Source of the DNA: Bacteroidota bacterium
GTDB taxonomy: Bacteria; Bacteroidota; Bacteroidia; Chitinophagales; Saprospiraceae
Direction: 5' to 3'
Assembly (NCBI GenBank): GCA_014190515.1
Contig: BJGN01000021.1
Span: forward strand, 1-32,812
DNA: 32,812 bases
This document shows, in pieces, positions 27,386-32,812 of this stretch (position 1 is its first letter; each line of letters begins with the position of its first letter). Under the pieces are notes generated by a model, which saw only the letters and a list, made by a program, of their open reading frames with translations, was not told the origin of the DNA and searched no databases. The position numbers and the translations under genes were made by a program.

Positions 27386-27393
27386 ACATTAAA

Positions 27394-27519
27394 TTGATTA
27401 AAGCATGGTATGCTGCATTACCACAACGCATTGCTGACTCAAGAAAAGTACTTGGAAGACCATTAAATCTTACCGAAAAAATACTTTATGCCCATCTTCA
27501 TAATGCTTCACCTTTACGA
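27394..27519 (+). pseudogene. Aconitase N-terminal fragment (about codons 6-47), disrupted
   Basis: Frame from 27394 reads LIKAWYAALPQRIADSRKV, then LGRPLNLTEKILYAHLHNASPLR. Aconitases of Bacteroidota start with a short leader, then 'IKkvYa.lp.ri..aR..vgRPLTLtEKILYsHL', which this follows closely. The start codon and first residues are missing on the left, where the 73-bp repeat joins it, and similarity ends abruptly at 27519, where the frame runs on to a TGA at 27553. It has no usable start and no promoter. It is a duplicated 5' end of an aconitase gene; the intact gene is probably the one opening at 32807. Confidence 0.78.
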
Positions 27520-27530
27520 AGTAAGATACT

Positions 27531-27625
27531 TACACCAGTCAGCATATTCGGCTGATGACAAATAGGTTTTTTATCTGAGCGAGCCATTCGGGTCATTCAA
27601 AGAATATCAGCTCAGTTTGGACAAC
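27531..27625 (+). mobile_element. Possible remnant of an IS21-like element end
   Basis: TCAGC-ATATTCG-GCTGA (27539-27555) and CTGAGC/GCTCAG (27575-27580, 27610-27615) are the kind of CAG/CTGA inverted repeats that I recall downstream of istB in Bacteroidota IS21-family elements, together with the GAGCCATTCGGGTCATTC wording. No transposase ORF remains. The call is from memory of such elements and is weak, but its place at the breakpoint of the aconitase fragment fits. Confidence 0.35.
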
Positions 27626-27897
27626 CCCTCGCGGGTTACTTAGGAAACACGGTTTTCTCTTCAACCTGTAGGGTTCCTCACTAAATCGAAGGCTGGAATC
27701 CTATGATTTAGCCAGGATAGCCAAATTTTCACCATTTGGGATGGTAGCACTAAAGAGGCAACTATAAAGATTGCCTGCATGATTCGGGAATTGGGTTAGG
27801 GGAAGCTGGAATTACTATGAAAAAGTAAGGAGGGGACCAGATCAGCAAAGGGAGAAGGTCGTATGCCTCCTGATGGCAGAAATCCGTTGAGCTATTT
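27626..27897. other. Non-coding stretch of unknown origin rich in inverted repeats
   Basis: No ORF over about 25 codons in any coherent frame. Several inverted repeats are visible: CTAAATC/GATTTAG (27681, 27705), GGCT/AGCC (27691, 27710), and AGGAGG/CCTCCT (27828-27833, 27866-27871) enclosing GACC/GGTC. GC content is higher than in the flanking left-hand DNA. It may be a structured RNA, a 3' part of the susCD transcript, or decayed mobile DNA. I could not match it to any RNA family. Confidence 0.5.
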
Positions 27898-27927
27898 GGG
27901 CCCGGGGAGTCTAATCACCCCGGGCCC
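27898..27927. terminator. Strong GC-rich hairpin after the SusC/SusD operon
   Basis: GGGCCCGGGG and CCCCGGGCCC make a perfect 10-bp stem around a 10-nt loop, 23 bp past the susD-like stop. On the plus strand it is followed by TCTTTATTT, on the minus strand by AAATAG, so the U-run favours plus-strand termination. It could still block or stabilise the 3' end of the minus-strand transcript. Confidence 0.6.
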
Positions 27928-27950
27928 TCTTTATTTGAGAACAGGATTGG

Positions 27951-29465
27951 TTAATCCTTGGTGTCCCACCATAAAGGCGTCTTCAGGCGTAAGGCGGGGG
28001 AATTGTCCCCAACATTAGCACCGTTGCGAACCTCCTCGTTGCCCTCCATAATCATTCCGCGAATCCATTCCCCTTCCGCGAAGAGGGGATTAAGATTTAT
28101 AGGACGGTTAAGGGAGGGTCCGTAAATATCCTTACTGTAGTCCATCCGGCGCATATCCACCCAAGTTTCTGGATTGAAAACCAGCGCGATATATTTTTGC
28201 CGCATGATATGGCTCAATCCAGAAGTCAGATTGTCAAAGTGCTGTTGCACCCCATTGGTGACCAGGCCGCTCCAGAAAGCGTCTATTTGCGCTGCCGGCA
28301 CACCCAAACGGCGCATATTTGCCCGAACACCTTCCTGATAGGCAGCTAGTGCAGCGGTCTTGTTTCCAGAGCGCAGGCGGGCTTCCGCTTCGATAAATTT
28401 CACCTCAGCATAAGTAATAAAGGGGTAAGGCGAAGTGGGCCGTGCATAAAATCCGCCGGTCACCCTACCGTAGTTATTTCCGTTTGCGGCCACCCCGCCT
28501 GGTACGCCCTGGCCGGGAATAAGTCCTCGAAACTGTCCATCAGAGGGTGCGGGATTCATGATAATGCCGATGCGGGGATCTTTCAGGGTAGCATTGGTTA
28601 CTGGGGTGGTGGACAAGAGATTGACGAAGAATTGGGTATAGGAGAAATATCGGGGTGCTGTTGCACTTGTAAATCCACCATAACCTTTGATGCTCCAGGG
28701 ATTAGCATCTGTAGCGGAGCCATTGTCTAGGTAGGGATATTCGGCATCCATACCATCAGCATTAAAGGCATTGGCGCAGGCATCAAGGACCGCCTGGGCA
28801 TTGTAGGCCTTCTTTTTGGTCAAGTGATTGAGATAGCGGGCTTTCAAAGCGTAAGCAAACCTCCGCCATTTGTTAATGTCCCCTTGATACATAATATCTC
28901 CCTTGTCGAGATTCAGGTTTTTCTTGTTCCCGGAATCATTAAAAAGGGCAATGGCCTCATCAAGTTTTTCAATAATCTGTTTGTACACGGCCTCTTGACT
29001 GTCAAAAGCTGGAGTAAGGCGGGCGGTGGTAATTCCGTCATATGCTTCTTTCACCGGAATACTACCATATTGATCGGTGAGCATGCCAAAGTTGAGTGCT
29101 TCCAGGGTACGACCTGCGGCAGCAAAATGGGGTGATCCTTCCGCTTTACCGAGTACAACCATGTCAACACAATTTGGAATGGCCCAGGTGTAGGCATTTT
29201 GCCAGAAAAAATTACTGGCGCTGAAGCGCCAGGTTTCCGCAGCATTGGTTGCGGTAGGAGCTGACGCATATTGGCAAACGGCAGCAATTTCTCGGGCTGC
29301 ACGCCACATGGATGCCCCATTTGACATGGTGATTGCACCTACAAGTCTGCTTTCCAAGGGGATAGCCTGTGGATTATTGGGATCGGCATTAACATCCAGG
29401 AAATCCTTACAAGAATTGCTGAGAAAGGCCAGTGAGAATAGGATGAAATATGTTAAACGTTTCAT
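27951..29465 (-). CDS. SusD/RagB-family outer-membrane nutrient-binding lipoprotein
   Basis: A 504-residue surface lipoprotein that captures oligosaccharides or peptides for its SusC partner. The lipoprotein signal ends at SNSC with Cys19 lipidated, followed by KDFLDVNADPNNPQAIP, a typical SusD start. The all-helical TPR core and the C-terminal blocks YPFITYAEVKFIEAEARLRS, QKYIALVFNPETWVDMRRMD and a final WW-containing tail fit the SusD-like-2 type. It starts 23 bp after the SusC-like stop and ends just before the hairpin at 27898. No glycoside hydrolase, sulfatase, peptidase or sensor lies nearby, so the nutrient cannot be deduced. Codon third positions are visibly richer in G/C than in the genes to the left. 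Confidence 0.93.
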   Translation of the reverse strand: MKRLTYFILFSLAFLSNSCKDFLDVNADPNNPQAIPLESRLVGAITMSNGASMWRAAREIAAVCQYASAPTATNAAETWRFSASNFFWQNAYTWAIPNCVDMVVLGKAEGSPHFAAAGRTLEALNFGMLTDQYGSIPVKEAYDGITTARLTPAFDSQEAVYKQIIEKLDEAIALFNDSGNKKNLNLDKGDIMYQGDINKWRRFAYALKARYLNHLTKKKAYNAQAVLDACANAFNADGMDAEYPYLDNGSATDANPWSIKGYGGFTSATAPRYFSYTQFFVNLLSTTPVTNATLKDPRIGIIMNPAPSDGQFRGLIPGQGVPGGVAANGNNYGRVTGGFYARPTSPYPFITYAEVKFIEAEARLRSGNKTAALAAYQEGVRANMRRLGVPAAQIDAFWSGLVTNGVQQHFDNLTSGLSHIMRQKYIALVFNPETWVDMRRMDYSKDIYGPSLNRPINLNPLFAEGEWIRGMIMEGNEEVRNGANVGDNSPALRLKTPLWWDTKD

Positions 29466-29488
29466 GACTTATATTTTAGCTTTAATAA

Positions 29489-32400
29489 TTAAAGGCTCAG
29501 ACGCAAACCGAAATCCAGTCCCCGAACTGCCGGGGTACCCAAATTATCCATACCCATGGAGCCCGTACCTACTACGCCGGCGCCTCCAGAACTTACCTCC
29601 GGATCAACCCCGGAATAGTTGGTAATAAGAAGGAGATTACGCCCAGTGGCATAAAATTCAAGACCTTTTATCTTGGCACGTTCTAACGTCTTATTTGGGA
29701 TACGGTAGGAAAGAGACACGTACCGCAACCTATACCAGGTGCCATCTTCCACGAATAGTGGTCCATCTCCCCTGGCAATTAGCTGAAAGTAGTTCTGGTC
29801 AAGTACCACTTCGCGGGTATTCTTTTCTCCGGTGGATTCAATTATGCCGTTAAATACCTTTTTGGTTCCCCTTTCCAGTGTTTTTGTGCTCAGACCACTA
29901 CGAATCATTGCATTTTCAGTAGCGTTATAGATATCCCCGCCGATACGGAAATCAAGAAGGAAAGAAAGGCTTAGGTTACCAAATTGGAAGGAGTTGGTCA
30001 GGCCAATCATGAAGTCGGGATTGCGATCTCCTATAATCTCTTTTATGGAGCTGATCTGAGGATACCCCTGATTGTTTAGCAGTAATTCTCCCTTGGCATT
30101 GCGCTTCCATACATCGCCGTTTATGCCAAAAAGGGACTTTCCGAGGAAGCCGGCTCCTTGGGCTGTAAATCCGTCAGTCGAGGCGTCCGATTGCTCCACC
30201 CTGTCCAGGGTGCCAGGCAAGGAAACCACAGTTGACCGGTTTCGGGAGAAATTCAGGTCAAAAGACCATTTGAATTTGTTTGTTTTTACTGGCGTAGCAT
30301 TGACCATCAACTCGACCCCCTCGTTTTCTATGCTTCCACCGTTCAGGTAGGATATGAAGGAGCTAGAAGAAGGAGGAACCCGGGTAAAAAGTATCTGGTC
30401 ATCGGAATTCATCTTGTAGTAGGTGAAGTCCACCCCCAGCTTACCCTTAAAGAACTGCAGGTCTATGCCTGTCTCTAAGGCATTGGTGAATTCTGGTCTA
30501 AGCGCGGGTGCACCAAAAGCATAAACGTTGGTGATGAATCCCCTGGGTCCGGCAGTGAATGAATTCGTGGTATTGAAATAGGTGTTTCCCAGTACATGCG
30601 GAGGAGCATCTTTACCCACTCGCGTCCACGATCCACGGATTTTGGCATAAGGCAAAAGGTTACTCTTGCCACTTGTCAGACCCATTTCGTTTAGTAAATC
30701 AGTCAGCACCACACTACCACTGAAGGACGGATAGAAGAAGGAGCGATTACTTACGGGAAGGGTGGAAGACCAATCGTTTCGTGCCCGAACATTAAGGAAA
30801 ACAATCGACTTCCAATCTGCATTGAAATCGGCGAATGCACCAACAATCCGTCGCCGAAAGCCCCCAACAGAAATGACGCGTTCGTTCTGAACCACATTAT
30901 TTATACTCGCAAAAGTAGGTACGATGAAATTGCGACCATACCATGTAGCTGTGTTATTTCTGGCCGATTCGACATTGTGGCCTAGGGCGAGGCTTGTATT
31001 AAAGTTACTGCCGATACGCTGGGAAAAAGTGGCCACCAGCGTGGATGTAGTTATTTGGTTGAAACGGTCCGTTTGGGTGATAGCCCCCTTTTCTTCGCCT
31101 CCAATCACCGTCCCGGCGCCCCGAATAGAAGTGAATTCCTCATTGAAAAAATCGGTTCCAGCCCGGTAAGTTACATTGAGGAAAGAAAACGGATTATAAT
31201 CCAAGTTTAGGGTGGTGATAATACGGTTGACATTACTCTTACTCGGATTGTTATAAACGCTCCAATAGGGATTGTCAATAAAAGCGGCATCGTTAGAAAC
31301 ACCCAAAATCGTGCGTTGCCGTCCATCTGCCGTAAGATAGTTACGGGGATCGTCATTCAATGGCCAATTATAAAGTCCCCGAATAGTACCGCCTCCGCCT
31401 CCGCCTGCAGCACTGACAACATTGGCATCAGCAATACCTGATCCGCCAAGGGTTGAGCGATTACGGGAATTGGTGTAGTTGACGGAACCGCCGGCCTTGA
31501 TTTTCTTGCCTATCTGGCTTTCATTAGAAAGCCTGAAGGAGGTGCGGTCGAATCCCGTGTTCGGAACAATACCGCTCTGGTCGAACCGGCTACCTGAGAG
31601 AAAGAACGTGCTGCGCTCTGTGCCTCCAGAGGCAGACAAGTCGTGCCGCTGGGTAAAGGCAGGCTCAAAGAAATTCCGCAAATTGTCGTAAATGGTTTCA
31701 TTTGACCCCAGTTCCGGTCCCCATGAACTTCGAGCATCAGGATTCTTTTTACCGTCTATCCCCTGTCCGAAGCGCGTCTGAAACACTGGGAGCTTATTTA
31801 CGACATCACGAGAAAAGGAATTGGTATAATTTATACGAAAGGTCCCTGCCTGGCCTCGCTTGGTAGTGATGATGATAGCGCCCCCTGAGGCACGAAGTCC
31901 ATACAAAACAGCAGCCGCAGGCCCCTTCAATACGGTCAGAGAGGCGATATCTTCGGGATTGATGTCTATCCCACGGTTACTATTGTTCGTATTCTGAGCA
32001 TTCAATCCTATTCCGCCACCCACTGGGGCACTGTTGTCAACCGGGATGCCATCCACTACGAAAAGGGGCTGATTACTTCCACTGAGAGAGGTTCCGCCAC
32101 GAATCATGATAACAGCAGCTGCACCTGGTGCACCGCTGGAGTTGTTTATCATCACGCCAGCTACCTTTCCCTGTAGGCTGTTTACCAAATTGGGCTGTTG
32201 GGCCTCAACTAAGGATTCGGCTTGGAGCGTCTGGACAGCGTAGGTAAGGGCTTTCTTGTCTTTTTTCATTCCCAAGGCTGTCACGACTACCTCACCTAAT
32301 TGCTCTTCATCTGCCGATAACTCCACATCGAGCGTGGTGGAAGCACCAGAAACTAGATCCTGAGTGAGATAGCCAATGTAGGAAAATCGAAGGGTAGCAC

Positions 32401-32611
32401 CTTCCGGCACATTAATACGGTAATTTCCATCAAGGTCTGTTATAGTTCCATTGGACGAGGAAACTTGTTGTACAGTGGCCCCAATGAGGGGTGTTCCCGT
32501 TCCTGCTTCTGTAACTTTTCCACTAATCTGTCGCTGACCAAAGGCAGCGGTGACTAAACTAATCCCAAACAAGCAAAGACAAAGGAACTTCCTTAAAAAT
32601 ACTTCTTTCAT
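29489..32611 (-). CDS. SusC/RagA-family TonB-dependent outer-membrane transporter
   Basis: A 1040-residue TonB-linked receptor. The signal peptide ends at AAFGQ (26). A carboxypeptidase-regulatory-like domain follows (about 28-105: ISGKVTEAGTGTPLIGATVQ, then DGNYRINVP, FSYIGYLTQ). The SusC signature EVVVTALGMKKDKK leads into the plug domain (about 108-230) with SLQGKVAGVMINNSSGAPG, IMIRGGTSLSG, PLFVVDGIPVDN and VLKGPAAAVLYGLRASGGAI. The 22-strand barrel fills the rest and ends with an aromatic/leucine strand (GLDFGLRLSL). Complete, with no frameshift. It is the promoter-proximal gene of the pair. Its GC content is near 50% by eye, well above the adhesin and metH regions, which suggests recent acquisition of the cassette. 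Confidence 0.95.
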   Translation of the reverse strand: MKEVFLRKFLCLCLFGISLVTAAFGQRQISGKVTEAGTGTPLIGATVQQVSSSNGTITDLDGNYRINVPEGATLRFSYIGYLTQDLVSGASTTLDVELSADEEQLGEVVVTALGMKKDKKALTYAVQTLQAESLVEAQQPNLVNSLQGKVAGVMINNSSGAPGAAAVIMIRGGTSLSGSNQPLFVVDGIPVDNSAPVGGGIGLNAQNTNNSNRGIDINPEDIASLTVLKGPAAAVLYGLRASGGAIIITTKRGQAGTFRINYTNSFSRDVVNKLPVFQTRFGQGIDGKKNPDARSSWGPELGSNETIYDNLRNFFEPAFTQRHDLSASGGTERSTFFLSGSRFDQSGIVPNTGFDRTSFRLSNESQIGKKIKAGGSVNYTNSRNRSTLGGSGIADANVVSAAGGGGGGTIRGLYNWPLNDDPRNYLTADGRQRTILGVSNDAAFIDNPYWSVYNNPSKSNVNRIITTLNLDYNPFSFLNVTYRAGTDFFNEEFTSIRGAGTVIGGEEKGAITQTDRFNQITTSTLVATFSQRIGSNFNTSLALGHNVESARNNTATWYGRNFIVPTFASINNVVQNERVISVGGFRRRIVGAFADFNADWKSIVFLNVRARNDWSSTLPVSNRSFFYPSFSGSVVLTDLLNEMGLTSGKSNLLPYAKIRGSWTRVGKDAPPHVLGNTYFNTTNSFTAGPRGFITNVYAFGAPALRPEFTNALETGIDLQFFKGKLGVDFTYYKMNSDDQILFTRVPPSSSSFISYLNGGSIENEGVELMVNATPVKTNKFKWSFDLNFSRNRSTVVSLPGTLDRVEQSDASTDGFTAQGAGFLGKSLFGINGDVWKRNAKGELLLNNQGYPQISSIKEIIGDRNPDFMIGLTNSFQFGNLSLSFLLDFRIGGDIYNATENAMIRSGLSTKTLERGTKKVFNGIIESTGEKNTREVVLDQNYFQLIARGDGPLFVEDGTWYRLRYVSLSYRIPNKTLERAKIKGLEFYATGRNLLLITNYSGVDPEVSSGGAGVVGTGSMGMDNLGTPAVRGLDFGLRLSL

Positions 32612-32685
32612 AGATAAATCATTTGGTTAAAAAAAAATGATAAAATTTAAAATACTGTCCAAGATAAAATATTTTAGTTTTTTTA

Positions 32686-32758
32686 AAAAAAAACCTATTC
32701 CTAAAATTTTATTAATTATCATAAAATTTTGGGTAAATATCCTTCAATAGTTCTAAAT
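32686..32758 (+). repeat. Right copy of 73-bp direct repeat flanking the SusC/SusD cassette
   Basis: Second copy of the sequence at 27313-27385, with three substitutions. It lies between the divergent susC-like start and a plus-strand promoter leading to the ATG at 32807. Its context looks native: an intact promoter and leader for a downstream gene. Confidence 0.9.
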
Positions 32759-32761
32759 TTG
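32728..32761 (+). promoter_or_regulatory. Intact promoter for the gene starting at 32807
   Basis: TTTG at 32728-32731 (-33) and TAAATTTG at 32754-32761 (-7, perfect TAnnTTTG) are separated by 22 bp, slightly long but within what is seen in Bacteroidota. The expected transcription start is near 32768. The homologous left copy reads TTTC and TAAATACA at these two places, so only this copy should be active. Confidence 0.6.
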
Positions 32762-32806
32762 GGCGAAATTTAAAAAACCAAAGCATAGACTAAATAACCA
32801 ACGATT

Positions 32807-32812
32807 ATGCCA
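32807..32812 (+). CDS. First two codons of a gene, predicted intact aconitase
   Basis: ATG CCA (Met-Pro) at the window edge, 46 bp after a perfect -7 box. The region upstream duplicates the sequence that precedes the aconitase fragment at 27394, so this is predicted to be the complete aconitase gene. Only two codons are visible; the identification rests on the repeat. Confidence 0.4.

Noticed and set aside
27821-27875. Group II intron domain V-like sequence around the AGGAGG/CCTCCT hairpin
   Set aside because: The hairpin lacks the AGC catalytic triad and GNRA loop geometry of domain V, and no intron-encoded protein is nearby.
29051-31737. Overlapping ORFs within the susD- and susC-like genes
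   Set aside because: Explained by the higher GC of these genes, which lowers stop-codon frequency in other frames; none carries a family signature.
27951-32611. A full polysaccharide-utilisation locus
   Set aside because: Only the SusC/SusD pair is present; no glycoside hydrolase, lyase, sulfatase, SusE/F, HTCS or ECF/FecR regulator lies beside it.
1-32812. CRISPR arrays, tRNA or rRNA genes
   Set aside because: No short regularly spaced repeats, no tRNA-like TTC/CCA patterns in the gaps and no rRNA motifs were seen on either strand.

Overview
This AT-rich window (roughly 35-40% GC by eye over most of its length) comes from a member of the phylum Bacteroidota. The evidence is a type IX secretion (T9SS) adhesin locus with PorP/SprF- and OmpA-type partners, a SusC/SusD outer-membrane pair, many signal peptides ending in GQ/AQ, and several TAnnTTTG (-7) promoter boxes typical of the phylum. 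The gene styles recall the Saprospiria/Cytophagia side of the phylum, but genus cannot be fixed from this window.

Layout. (1) 1-955: the start of prfC (release factor 3), reading leftward, and a divergent TetR-family regulator. (2) 961-12445, all minus strand: a cell-surface locus read as PorP/SprF-like barrel, TPR/PD40/OmpA protein, a 1056-aa adhesin, a 1312-aa paralogous adhesin and a small secreted protein of unknown function. Both adhesins share a THIVGGEI N-terminal region and end in a type B T9SS sorting domain. A terminator, a promoter and a leader hairpin separate the two adhesins. (3) 12605-17856: a beta-helix protein, a serine racemase/threonine dehydratase-like enzyme paired with a PBP4-type DD-carboxypeptidase, and a divergent beta-lactamase-fold serine hydrolase that keeps only the C-terminal part of a GH3 domain. 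(4) 17859-24050: metH with a small conserved partner, then an ECF sigma factor translationally coupled to an unusual membrane protein that looks like its regulator. (5) 24075-27255: an operon of GMC oxidoreductase, Tat-exported gluconate-2-dehydrogenase subunit 3-like lipoprotein and a hydroxypyruvate-isomerase-family TIM barrel, probably a periplasmic sugar-oxidation pathway. (6) 27313-32812: a SusC/SusD cassette, clearly richer in GC than its surroundings.

The most notable structure is around the SusC/SusD cassette. A 73-bp direct repeat (3 mismatches) lies at 27313-27385 and 32686-32758. The left copy is followed by a 42-codon fragment from the start of an aconitase gene, an IS21-like remnant and about 270 bp of structured non-coding DNA. 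The right copy keeps an intact promoter and leads into an ATG at the window edge that I predict is the intact aconitase gene. The simplest reading is that the cassette entered the intergenic region between the GMC operon and aconitase and left a duplicated, decaying 5' end of aconitase behind. In the left copy both promoter boxes are damaged.

All homology statements come from reading the translations and recognising family motifs; no database search was possible.
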